Shown here one piece after another: positions 33,153 to 41,171 of a DNA stretch of 64,000 nt. Position numbers and translations under genes: made by a program. Positions within the stretch are counted from its first letter, which is position 1. The number at the start of each line of letters is the position of its first letter. The notes beneath the pieces were generated by a model that did not search any database, was not told the origin of the DNA, and saw nothing but the letters and a program-made list of their open reading frames with translations. The DNA is from Salmonella bongori NCTC 12419 (GTDB lineage: Bacteria; Pseudomonadota; Gammaproteobacteria; Enterobacterales; Enterobacteriaceae): the NCBI RefSeq assembly GCF_000252995.1, contig NC_015761.1:868001-932000 (forward strand), read 5' to 3'.

Positions 33153-33240
33153 TTGTGCTGGCGCTTTATCCGGCACGATATGTTGGCCTGATAAAACGCA
33201 GCAGCATCGCTATCTGGCATTGGCGCTATTCGCCAGAAAT

Positions 33241-33270
33241 AAAAATGCCAGCCGATCGGGCTGGCATTTT
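33241..33270. terminator. Bidirectional terminator between macB and cspD
   Basis: AAAATGCCAGCC-GATC-GGGCTGGCATTTT is a near-perfect 12-bp stem with A and T flanks, ending transcripts from both sides. The 33153-33240 part contains REP-like fragments (TTATCCGGCAC, TTGGCCTGATAA). Confidence 0.9.
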
Positions 33271-33302
33271 GCCTCCTGGATGTACACAATGAGACAGAGG
33301 AG

Positions 33303-33524
33303 TTATGCAACGGCCTCTGCTTCGATGGGCACGATGATACTGGCATGATTGCCTTTTGGCCCCTGGTGTACATCAAACCGGACAGACTGCCCGGCTTTAA
33401 GCGTTCTGTAACCATCCATCTGAATGGTGGAATAATGGGCGAAAATATCCTCGCCGCCGCCTTCAGGGCAGATGAAACCAAACCCTTTGGCATTGTTGAA
33501 CCACTTTACAGTACCCGTTTCCAT
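33303..33524 (-). CDS. cspD: CspD, cold-shock-domain inhibitor of DNA replication
   Basis: 73 residues, one cold-shock domain: METGTVKWFNNAKGFGFI includes RNP1 (KGFGFI), and DIFAHYST is RNP2. CspD binds single-stranded DNA and, unlike other Csp proteins, is made in stationary phase and starvation rather than cold. Divergent from clpS. In E. coli it is degraded by Lon. Confidence 0.95.
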   Translation of the reverse strand: METGTVKWFNNAKGFGFICPEGGGEDIFAHYSTIQMDGYRTLKAGQSVRFDVHQGPKGNHASIIVPIEAEAVA

Positions 33525-33847
33525 GCTTCGACATCCTTCGTAAAACTTATATAAGTAAGATGGAATGAACCGGTGACGGAGTGGGGGCTGTTCAAAACCT
33601 CACCAACTCTCGACAGTACAATTTAGAGAAATCAGGCGAGGCGTCAAGCATCAGTCAGGGGGGAGCGGGTAAAAATGAATCAAAAATTTGAAGCAGTTAA
33701 CGCTATTGCCGGGAATGTGACAGATGTCGCGGATGGTACTAATAGATGATAGTTATCTATCAATTGAGGTAGATTGACTGTGTGCATAGTCTCTGGTCAG
33801 CGGCAGAGTTTCCTGCCGGCAACCGTAACCGATAATGACGACTGACG
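33525..33847. promoter_or_regulatory. Divergent cspD / clpS promoter region
   Basis: 323 bases without a gene. It holds the 5' leaders of cspD (leftward) and clpS (rightward). AT-rich patches such as TACAATTTAGAGAA and GATAGTTATCTATCAATTG (the latter a short near-palindrome) are candidate promoter or operator parts, but I cannot assign transcription starts. Confidence 0.5.
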
Positions 33848-34168
33848 ATGGGCAAGACGAACGATTGGCTGGATTTTGACCAGTTGGTGGAAGATAACGT
33901 GCGCGACGCGCTAAAACCACCATCTATGTATAAAGTGATATTAGTCAATGATGATTACACTCCAATGGAGTTTGTTATTGACGTGTTACAAAAATTCTTT
34001 TCTTATGATGTAGAACGTGCAACGCAATTGATGCTTGCGGTTCACTATCAAGGGAAAGCTATTTGCGGCGTATTTACTGCCGAAGTAGCGGAAACCAAAG
34101 TGGCGATGGTGAACAAGTATGCAAGGGAGAACGAGCATCCGTTGCTGTGTACGCTGGAAAAAGCCTGA
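33848..34168 (+). CDS. clpS: ClpS, N-degron adaptor of ClpAP
   Basis: 106 residues. A flexible N-terminal tail precedes the adaptor fold that begins YKVILVNDDYTPMEFV; ND and the nearby Met/Val line the pocket that binds N-terminal Phe, Leu, Trp and Tyr. HYQGKAICGVFTAEVAETK covers the second half of the fold. It delivers N-degron substrates to ClpA. It ends 30 bp before clpA and is probably cotranscribed with it. Confidence 0.97.
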   Translation: MGKTNDWLDFDQLVEDNVRDALKPPSMYKVILVNDDYTPMEFVIDVLQKFFSYDVERATQLMLAVHYQGKAICGVFTAEVAETKVAMVNKYARENEHPLLCTLEKA

Positions 34169-34198
34169 ATGCAGGTATAAAAATTGGGGGAGGTGCCT

Positions 34199-36475
34199 AT
34201 GCTCAATCAAGAACTGGAACTCAGTTTAAACATGGCTTTCGCCAGAGCGCGCGAGCACCGTCATGAGTTTATGACCGTCGAGCATCTGTTGCTGGCGTTG
34301 CTCAGCAACCCATCGGCTCGCGAAGCGCTGGAAGCGTGCTCCGTGGATCTGGTGGCGCTCCGTCAGGAACTCGAAGCCTTCATTGAACAAACCACACCCG
34401 TACTGCCTGCCAGTGAAGAAGAACGCGATACGCAGCCGACGCTAAGTTTCCAGCGTGTACTGCAACGTGCAGTTTTCCATGTTCAGTCTTCCGGGCGCAG
34501 CGAAGTGACCGGTGCGAACGTGCTGGTGGCTATCTTTAGCGAACAAGAGTCACAGGCGGCTTACCTGCTGCGTAAGCATGAAGTTAGTCGTCTGGATGTC
34601 GTGAACTTTATTTCTCACGGGACGCGAAAGGACGAACCGAGTCAGTCTTCCGATCTCGGTAATCAGCCAAATAGCGACGAACAAGCTGGCGGGGAGGAAC
34701 GTATGGAGAACTTCACGACGAATCTTAACCAGCTTGCTCGCGTAGGCGGCATTGATCCGCTCATCGGTCGTGAAAAAGAGCTGGAACGCGCGATCCAGGT
34801 GTTATGTCGCCGCCGTAAAAATAACCCGCTGCTGGTGGGCGAATCCGGTGTCGGGAAAACGGCGATTGCCGAGGGACTAGCCTGGCGTATCGTTCAGGGC
34901 GATGTCCCGGAAGTGATGGCCGATTGCACCATTTACTCGCTGGATATTGGTTCTCTGCTGGCAGGCACGAAATACCGCGGCGATTTCGAAAAACGCTTTA
35001 AAGCGCTGCTAAAACAGCTTGAGCAGGATACCAACAGCATCCTGTTTATCGATGAAATCCATACTATTATTGGCGCGGGAGCGGCGTCGGGCGGTCAGGT
35101 CGATGCGGCAAATCTGATTAAGCCATTGCTTTCCAGCGGCAAGATCCGGGTGATTGGCTCGACCACTTACCAGGAGTTCAGCAATATCTTTGAGAAAGAC
35201 CGCGCGTTAGCGCGCCGTTTCCAGAAAATAGATATTACCGAACCGTCGGTAGAAGAGACGGTGCAAATTATCAACGGCCTGAAACCGAAGTACGAAGCGC
35301 ATCATGACGTGCGTTATACCGCGAAAGCGGTACGTGCGGCGGTGGAGCTGGCGGTAAAATATATTAACGATCGTCATCTGCCGGACAAAGCGATTGACGT
35401 CATTGACGAAGCCGGAGCGCGTGCTCGCCTGATGCCGGTGAGCAAACGTAAGAAAACGGTTAACGTTGCGGATATTGAGTCTGTGGTAGCGCGCATTGCA
35501 CGTATCCCTGAAAAGAGCGTCTCGCAGAGCGATCGTGATACGCTGAAAAACCTCGGCGATCGGCTGAAAATGCTGGTCTTCGGTCAGGATAACGCGATTG
35601 AGGCGCTGACCGAGGCGATTAAGATGAGCCGTGCGGGTCTGGGTCATGAGCATAAACCTGTCGGTTCGTTCCTGTTTGCCGGTCCAACCGGGGTTGGGAA
35701 AACCGAGGTAACGGTACAGCTTTCCAAAGCCCTGGGCATTGAATTGTTACGCTTTGATATGTCCGAGTATATGGAGCGTCATACGGTGAGCCGTCTGATC
35801 GGCGCGCCTCCGGGCTACGTTGGTTTTGATCAGGGCGGGCTGTTGACCGATGCGGTGATTAAACATCCTCATGCAGTGCTGTTGCTGGACGAGATCGAAA
35901 AAGCGCATCCGGATGTCTTTAACCTGCTGTTGCAGGTGATGGATAACGGTACGCTGACCGATAACAATGGCCGTAAGGCGGATTTCCGCAACGTGGTGCT
36001 GGTGATGACCACGAACGCTGGCGTGCGCGAAACCGAACGTAAATCCATTGGTCTTATTCATCAGGACAACAGCACCGATGCGATGGGCGAGATCAAGAAA
36101 GTATTTACGCCGGAGTTCCGTAACCGTCTCGACAACATTATCTGGTTCGATCATCTCTCTGGCGAGGTAATCCATCAGGTGGTTGATAAGTTTATCGTCG
36201 AGTTGCAGGCTCAACTGGATCAGAAAGGCGTCTCTCTGGAAGTGAGCCAGGAAGCGCGCGACTGGTTGGCGGAAAAAGGCTATGACCGGGCGATGGGCGC
36301 ACGACCTATGGCGCGCGTGATTCAGGATAACCTGAAAAAACCGCTGGCTAATGAGCTGCTGTTTGGCTCGCTGGTTGATGGTGGGCAAGTGACCGTCGCG
36401 CTGGATAAAGAGAAAAATGCGTTGACCTATGGTTTCCAGAGCGCCCAGAAGCACAAGCCAGAAGCCGCGCATTAA
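34199..36475 (+). CDS. clpA: ClpA, ATPase subunit of the ClpAP protease
   Basis: 758 residues from ATG 34199 (MLNQELELSL), with GGGGGAGG just upstream; the in-frame ATG at 34184 is rejected. N-domain (1-145, binds ClpS); AAA1 with Walker A GESGVGKTA near 215 and FIDEIHT; AAA2 with GPTGVGKTE near 496, LLDEIEKAHPDV and the IGL loop (KSIGLIHQ) that docks on ClpP. ClpP is encoded elsewhere. It unfolds ssrA-tagged and N-degron proteins. A strong terminator follows. Confidence 0.98.
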   Translation: MLNQELELSLNMAFARAREHRHEFMTVEHLLLALLSNPSAREALEACSVDLVALRQELEAFIEQTTPVLPASEEERDTQPTLSFQRVLQRAVFHVQSSGRSEVTGANVLVAIFSEQESQAAYLLRKHEVSRLDVVNFISHGTRKDEPSQSSDLGNQPNSDEQAGGEERMENFTTNLNQLARVGGIDPLIGREKELERAIQVLCRRRKNNPLLVGESGVGKTAIAEGLAWRIVQGDVPEVMADCTIYSLDIGSLLAGTKYRGDFEKRFKALLKQLEQDTNSILFIDEIHTIIGAGAASGGQVDAANLIKPLLSSGKIRVIGSTTYQEFSNIFEKDRALARRFQKIDITEPSVEETVQIINGLKPKYEAHHDVRYTAKAVRAAVELAVKYINDRHLPDKAIDVIDEAGARARLMPVSKRKKTVNVADIESVVARIARIPEKSVSQSDRDTLKNLGDRLKMLVFGQDNAIEALTEAIKMSRAGLGHEHKPVGSFLFAGPTGVGKTEVTVQLSKALGIELLRFDMSEYMERHTVSRLIGAPPGYVGFDQGGLLTDAVIKHPHAVLLLDEIEKAHPDVFNLLLQVMDNGTLTDNNGRKADFRNVVLVMTTNAGVRETERKSIGLIHQDNSTDAMGEIKKVFTPEFRNRLDNIIWFDHLSGEVIHQVVDKFIVELQAQLDQKGVSLEVSQEARDWLAEKGYDRAMGARPMARVIQDNLKKPLANELLFGSLVDGGQVTVALDKEKNALTYGFQSAQKHKPEAAH

Positions 36476-36496
36476 TCCTTCGTTTCACTGTCATAC

Positions 36497-36524
36497 AAAC
36501 CGGGCCTTAGCGCCCGGTTTTTTA
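36497..36524 (+). terminator. clpA terminator
   Basis: AAACCGGGCCTTAGCGCCCGGTTTTTTAT: GC-rich stem followed by six T, 20 bp after the clpA stop. Confidence 0.93.
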
Positions 36525-36627
36525 TACCCGTTGAAGCTATCACTGTCTGATAGCGCTGCGTTTATCCGTCCTGGTCACTCGCAGGCCGGTTCAGGCGCTT
36601 ACGGCGGTCATCATGCAATGGACTGGT

Positions 36628-36697
36628 GGCTTTATGTAAAAAAGAGCCCGTACTTTCGTACGCGCTCTTTTTTGAAGATGGCAGTGAGGGGGGGATT
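36628..36697 (-). repeat. Partial copy of the serW 3' end and its terminator
   Basis: This 70-bp block repeats 36809-36878 with two mismatches, 181 bp away. It contains the last 19 bases of tRNA-Ser (with one change in the acceptor stem), the following spacer and the AAAAAAGAGC...GCTCTTTTTT hairpin. Duplication of a tRNA 3' end is the usual mark of an integrated and later lost element. The 111 bases between the copies are GC-rich, with several short palindromes and no gene. Confidence 0.8.
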
Positions 36698-36808
36698 GAC
36701 TCGCTTTGCTCGCCCTGCGGGCAGCCCACTCACGGTGTTCGTGGTCTGTCCAACTGGCTGCGCCAGTTGTCGACCCCCGGTCGGGTGTTCTCATCCCCCC
36801 CTGCAGGG

Positions 36809-36859
36809 GGCTTTATGTAAAAAAGAGCCCGTACTTCCGTACGCGCTCTTTTTTGAAGA
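36809..36859 (-). terminator. serW terminator
   Basis: AAAAAAGAGC-CCGTAC-TTCC-GTACGC-GCTCTTTTTT forms a long hairpin directly downstream of the tRNA on its transcript, with flanking A/T runs. A second copy lies 181 bp further downstream. Confidence 0.9.
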
Positions 36860-36947
36860 TGGCGGTGAGGGGGGGATTCGAACCCCCGATACGTTGCCGT
36901 ATACACACTTTCCAGGCGTGCTCCTTCAGCCACTCGGACACCTCACC
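36860..36947 (-). tRNA. serW: tRNA-Ser (anticodon GGA)
   Basis: 88-base class II tRNA on the minus strand. It begins GGTGAGGTGTCCGAGTGG and ends CCTCACCGCCA with encoded CCA. The acceptor stem GGTGAGG/CCTCACC, a long variable arm typical of tRNA-Ser, the T-loop GGTTCGAATCC and the anticodon loop CTGGAAA (GGA) are all visible. The position between clpA and infA is that of serW in E. coli. Confidence 0.97.
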
Positions 36948-37095
36948 ATATTGTATTGCTGCCTGACCGCTTAGGGGGCAACGGGGCGCTACTATAGGGA
37001 GTTGCGCTAAAACGGTCAAGCAGAATTTACATATTCACTGTTGTTTGCTCATGCAATAAACATAATCCCCGCCCAAACTGGCGCGGGGACGCAAA

Positions 37096-37773
37096 TTAAC
37101 GCTGTGAATCCAACATCTCGTTGTTTTTCACCACATCCTGCGCTTTGCTGTAGCTTTCGATCAACAGCTGATATGCCGGGAATACCTGGGTATAAACTTC
37201 AGCCCACGCGGCGGCATCTTCACGGTTCCAGGTGCCTTGCAGCTCAGAGGCGACCGCGGCGGTATCCATCGGTACGACGCCAGCCTGCACGATACGCGCC
37301 AGAGTGATCTCTTGCGCCATTTTGCTGTAAGTGCCGGATGCGTCAATCACGGCAAATACTTTATAACCTTCCGCTACTGCACTAATGGCCGGGAATGCCA
37401 TGCATACGCTGGTAATCGTTCCCGCAATGATCAGCGTCTTACGACCGGTCGCTTTTACTGCCTTGACGAAATCTTCGTTATCCCAGGCGTTAATTTCACC
37501 TTTACGCGCGATGTACTGCGCATGTGGGGCATTAGTATGGATTTCCGGGATCAGCGGGCCGTTCGGACCTTGCGGTACGGATGCCGTGGTAATAACCGGC
37601 ATTTTCGCCAGCGTTGCCATTTTAGCTAACGCTGCGGCGCGAGCACGTAATTCCGGCATTGGCATATCGCCTACGGTCTGGAAAAGACCACTCTGATGGT
37701 CGATTAAAAGCATCACGGAATCGTTAACATCAATTACCGGGCGCAAGCCATTAAAGTTAGCAGGACTGGTCAT
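37096..37773 (-). CDS. Isochorismatase-family hydrolase (YcaC-like)
   Basis: 225 residues from ATG 37773 (MTSPANFNGLRP), which has GGAG upstream; the longer frame runs into the previous gene. Cysteine-hydrolase fold: D25 (LLIDHQSG), R90 (YIARKGEINAWDNEDF) and C124 (TSVCMAFPA), a spacing that equals the Asp-Arg-Cys set of E. coli YcaC as I recall it. It lies 19 bp after a pirin gene in the same transcript, with a divergent LysR gene. Substrate unknown; probably an amide or ester hydrolase of a small aromatic or quinone-like compound. Confidence 0.87.
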   Translation of the reverse strand: MTSPANFNGLRPVIDVNDSVMLLIDHQSGLFQTVGDMPMPELRARAAALAKMATLAKMPVITTASVPQGPNGPLIPEIHTNAPHAQYIARKGEINAWDNEDFVKAVKATGRKTLIIAGTITSVCMAFPAISAVAEGYKVFAVIDASGTYSKMAQEITLARIVQAGVVPMDTAAVASELQGTWNREDAAAWAEVYTQVFPAYQLLIESYSKAQDVVKNNEMLDSQR

Positions 37774-37792
37774 TGTGTTCTCCTTCATGTTT

Positions 37793-38653
37793 TCAGATTT
37801 GGCCAAAATGGCCGGAGTTGAAATCGCGTACTGCTTCTGCGATTTCTTGTTTCGTATTCATGACAAACGGGCCGTAACCTACGATCGGTTCATTTAATGG
37901 CTCGCCTGATAACAGCAATACGCTGGCATCGCTGCTGGCCTCAAGATGCAGCGCTTTACCTTGCTGGCTCAATACCACCAGTTGCGCTTCGTTTACTGGC
38001 GTCGTGCCGTTTATCGTAATATTGCCTTTCAGTACTACCAGCGCGGTGCTCCATCCTTCTGGCTGCGTCAGTGTGAGTTGGCTATTGCGTTGCAGACGCA
38101 TATCCCAGACATTGAGCGGCGAAAAAGTATGCGCCGGACCTTTTGTCTCTTCATAACGCCCTGCGATGATGCGGGCGGTTCCGGCGTTATCCGGCAGCGT
38201 AACGGTCGGAATAACATCGTGAGTAATGCTCTGATAACCCGGGGTCGTCATTTTGTCCTTCATGGGAAGGTTAACCCACAACTGCACCATTTCCAGTTCA
38301 CCGCCCTGACGGGTAAAGGCGTCGGAGTGGAATTCTTCATGCAAAATGCCTGCGCCTGCGGTCATCCACTGAACGTCGCCCGGGCCGATAACCCCACCGC
38401 GACCGGTAGAGTCCCGGTGCTCGACTTCGCCGCTATACACAATCGTGACGGTTTCGAAACCGCGATGCGGATGTTCTCCAACGCCGCGTTTTTCATTACC
38501 CGGCGTAAAGGTGTGCGGACCGGCATAATCCAGCAGTAAGAACGGGCTCAACTGCTGCGCATGGGTTTGGTAAGAAAAAAGTGAACGAACCGGAAATCCA
38601 TCGCCAACCCAGTGTGGGCGAGGTGCGGTATAGACGCCTGTAATCTGTTTCAT
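37793..38653 (-). CDS. Pirin-family bicupin protein
   Basis: 286 residues. The N-terminal cupin has the pirin metal-site set H61, H63 (GEHPHRGFETVTIVYSG), H105 and E107 (GAGILHEEF). The C-terminal cupin lacks these ligands. Bacterial pirins such as YhhW have quercetin 2,3-dioxygenase activity; others act as redox sensors. The 5' leader (GGAGAACACAATG) is nearly identical to that of the downstream hydrolase gene. Divergent from a LysR regulator, which probably controls it. Confidence 0.9.
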   Translation of the reverse strand: MKQITGVYTAPRPHWVGDGFPVRSLFSYQTHAQQLSPFLLLDYAGPHTFTPGNEKRGVGEHPHRGFETVTIVYSGEVEHRDSTGRGGVIGPGDVQWMTAGAGILHEEFHSDAFTRQGGELEMVQLWVNLPMKDKMTTPGYQSITHDVIPTVTLPDNAGTARIIAGRYEETKGPAHTFSPLNVWDMRLQRNSQLTLTQPEGWSTALVVLKGNITINGTTPVNEAQLVVLSQQGKALHLEASSDASVLLLSGEPLNEPIVGYGPFVMNTKQEIAEAVRDFNSGHFGQI

Positions 38654-38684
38654 TGTGTTCTCCTCGATGGCGTTGTCTTGATGT

Positions 38685-38700
38685 GAATAAGCTTATATTC
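38685..38700. promoter_or_regulatory. Possible LysR operator
   Basis: GAATA-AGCTTA-TATTC is a short dyad in the 108-bp gap between the pirin gene and the divergent LysR gene, the place where a LysR protein would bind. Low specificity. Confidence 0.35.
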
Positions 38701-38761
38701 ATGACAAAAGGTTGAGTAGTGGCTAAAATGGCTCATACCGTTCCATTAATAGGACAATATA

Positions 38762-39673
38762 ATGATAAAAACGGATCTCAATGATTTTGCGTGGTTTGTG
38801 CATGTGGTCGAAGAAGGCGGATTTGCAGCGGCGGGACGGGCGCTGGATGAACCAAAATCGAAACTAAGTCGACGTATTGCACAACTGGAGGAGCGGCTGG
38901 GTGTACGATTAATCCAGCGAACCACGCGGCAGTTTAACGTCACCGAAGTGGGGCAAACGTTCTATGAGCACTGTAAAGCAATGCTGGTAGAGGCGCAGGC
39001 AGCGCAGGATGCCATTGCCGCGTTACAGGTAGAACCTCGTGGTATCGTGAAGCTGACCTGCCCGGTAACGTTGTTGCATGTACATATCGGCCCGATGCTG
39101 GCGAAATTTATGGCGCGCTATCCTGATGTTTCGCTGCAACTTGAAGCGACCAATCGTCGGGTGGATGTCGTCGGGGAAGGGGTAGATGTGGCGATTCGCG
39201 TCCGGCCTCGCCCGTTTGAAGATAGCGATCTGGTGATGCGTGTTCTGGCCGACAGAGGGCATCGCCTGTTTGCCAGCCCGGATCTCATTGCGCGGATGGG
39301 GAGTCCTTCTGCACCTGCGGAATTGAGTGGCTGGCCAGGATTAAGTCTGGCATCGGGTAAGCATATCCATCGATGGGAACTTTACGGTCCGCAGGGCGCG
39401 CGTGCTGAAGTCCATTTCACCCCGCGTATGGTGACAACTGACATGCTGGCGCTACGTGAGGCGGCGGTGGCTGGCGTAGGCCTTGTTCAGTTACCCATTT
39501 TAATGGTGAAAGAACAACTGGCCGCGGGTGAACTGGTGGCGGTGCTGGAAGAATGGGAGCCCAGAAGGGAAGTGATTCATGCCGTGTTTCCCTCCCGGCG
39601 AGGATTATTGCCTTCCGTACGCACATTAGTTGATTTTTTGACGGAAGAGTATGCGCGTATGGTGGAAGATTAA
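38762..39673 (+). CDS. LysR-family transcriptional regulator
   Basis: 303 residues. The N-terminal winged helix-turn-helix (LNDFAWFVHVVEEGGFAAAGRAL... RRIAQLEERLGVRLIQRTTR) and the substrate-binding domain (GIVKLTCPVTLLHVHIGPML onward) follow the LTTR plan, closest to the AaeR/DsdC-like branch often seen beside pirin genes. Divergent from the pirin-hydrolase operon, which I infer is its target. Inducer unknown. Confidence 0.9.
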   Translation: MIKTDLNDFAWFVHVVEEGGFAAAGRALDEPKSKLSRRIAQLEERLGVRLIQRTTRQFNVTEVGQTFYEHCKAMLVEAQAAQDAIAALQVEPRGIVKLTCPVTLLHVHIGPMLAKFMARYPDVSLQLEATNRRVDVVGEGVDVAIRVRPRPFEDSDLVMRVLADRGHRLFASPDLIARMGSPSAPAELSGWPGLSLASGKHIHRWELYGPQGARAEVHFTPRMVTTDMLALREAAVAGVGLVQLPILMVKEQLAAGELVAVLEEWEPRREVIHAVFPSRRGLLPSVRTLVDFLTEEYARMVED

Positions 39674-39694
39674 CCTGCTCGTCATTCATCGACT

Positions 39695-39844
39695 TAGTGC
39701 CTATCCCATTAGGGCTATTTTACTTGCCATTTTAGACCTGGGCAGTGCTCAAAATCCTCACGTACTACGTGTACGCTCCGGTTTTTGCGCGCTGTCCGTG
39801 TCCAAACTGGCTGCGCCAATAACGCCTACTGGGATAGGCTCTTA
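39695..39844. repeat. About 150-bp intergenic repeat with inverted ends (RSA-like)
   Basis: The block starts AGTGCCTATCCCATTAGG (39697-39713) and ends with its near reverse complement, CCTACTGGGATAGGCTCT (39825-39842, 16 of 18 match). Inside are CACGTACTACGTGTACG and CAAACTGGCTGCGCC. I recall this as a dispersed non-coding repeat of enterobacteria of the RSA type; the name is tentative. Confidence 0.6.
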
Positions 39845-39852
39845 ATGGACGC

Positions 39853-39880
39853 AAAAAAGGCCGGTTAAACCGACCTTTTA
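39853..39880 (-). terminator. infA terminator
   Basis: AAAAGGTCGGTTTAACCGGCCTTTTTTGC read on the minus strand: a GC stem with T-run about 30 bp past the infA stop. Confidence 0.88.
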
Positions 39881-39911
39881 TCCAGCCGCCCTTCAGGGCG
39901 TGAGGAGACAA

Positions 39912-40133
<222 letters not shown>

Positions 40134-40422
40134 ATCCTCTGGGGTATCACTACCATAATTTGAACCGGCAAGATAATGCCGAACTTCTTTTGATAAGTAA
40201 AGATTTGTGCGTTTAAAACGCAGCAAACCTGGTTTGGCGTATGATCCCGGTACACATCCGTCCTTTATGTTACCACCAGATAGATGCACATAAGCGCAAC
40301 ATCAAGAAGGGAACGATGAGATAAACGATGGGCGTTACCTGACTACGGCCTGCGGGATAATGAGCTAAACCAACTCTGCGGCCCCAATTATAACACCCCA
40401 GTAAAAAATGTGCCGAAAACAT

Positions 40423-41127
40423 TTACTGCCGGGGCAAAAATAATGTACGCGGCACCCAAAAACGGGAGGCCAGGGACTGTTGGCGTAGGAGCGCGAGGTG
40501 TTCGAGATAGTCGCGACGTGGAATTTCAATCGCGCCAAGCGAGGCAGTGTGACTATTAAGCACCTGACAATCAATAAGTTTCCCACCGTGATGGGTAAAT
40601 TCTGCGCAAAAAACCAGCAGTGCGGTTTTAGAGGCATTTTCCTGACGGCTAAACATTGATTCTCCGCAAAATAGCGCCCCCTGCGCGACGCCATACATTC
40701 CGCCAACTAACTCCTGTTCGCGCCACACTTCAATTGAGTGCGCATGCCCCAGTTCATGTAACCGACGATAGGCTTCCTCAATACCGCGCGTTATCCAGGT
40801 TCCTTCTTCACGGTGATGAGCGCATCCTTCAATTACCCGGTCGAAGGCGTAATTGAGTGTCACACGATAGGGCGATGAATGATGAAAGCGTTTCATGCTG
40901 CGACTGAGATGAAACGTTTCTGGCCAAAGCACAGCACGCGGATCGGGCGACCACCACAGAATCGGATCACCTGGCGAAAACCACGGAAAAATTCCGTGCT
41001 GATAGGCCATTAATAACCGGGCAGGGCTGAGATCGCCACCCAGCGCCAGTAAACCGTTAGGCTCGCGTAACGCGCCTTCCGGCGAAGGGAAGGCAATAGA
41101 ATGTCGGGAAAGTTGAACCAGACGCAT
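40423..41127 (-). CDS. aat: Aat, leucyl/phenylalanyl-tRNA-protein transferase
   Basis: 234 residues. The conserved start FPSPEGALREPNGLLALGGDL and the GNAT-like core with WFSPGDPILWWSPDPRAVL and GGMYGVAQGALFCGESMFS are diagnostic. It adds Leu or Phe to proteins with N-terminal Arg or Lys, creating the degrons that ClpS and ClpA (encoded 5 kb away) recognise. It follows cydC by 44 bp on the same strand and may share its transcript. Confidence 0.96.
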   Translation of the reverse strand: MRLVQLSRHSIAFPSPEGALREPNGLLALGGDLSPARLLMAYQHGIFPWFSPGDPILWWSPDPRAVLWPETFHLSRSMKRFHHSSPYRVTLNYAFDRVIEGCAHHREEGTWITRGIEEAYRRLHELGHAHSIEVWREQELVGGMYGVAQGALFCGESMFSRQENASKTALLVFCAEFTHHGGKLIDCQVLNSHTASLGAIEIPRRDYLEHLALLRQQSLASRFWVPRTLFLPRQ

Positions 41128-41171
41128 GACGGCGAAACTCCAGTACGCAAGTCGGATCGTTCAATAATAGC

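Noticed and set aside
35747..36472. 241-codon minus-strand frame opposite clpA
   Set aside because: Antisense to the conserved second AAA domain of ClpA.
36698..36808. Possible small gene or RNA between the two serW 3' repeats
   Set aside because: Only 111 bases, with short GC palindromes, no promoter-like sequence and no frame with a ribosome site.
36429..36974. 181-codon plus-strand frame covering the serW region
   Set aside because: Crosses the clpA terminator, both tRNA-end repeats and the tRNA gene itself; not a protein gene.
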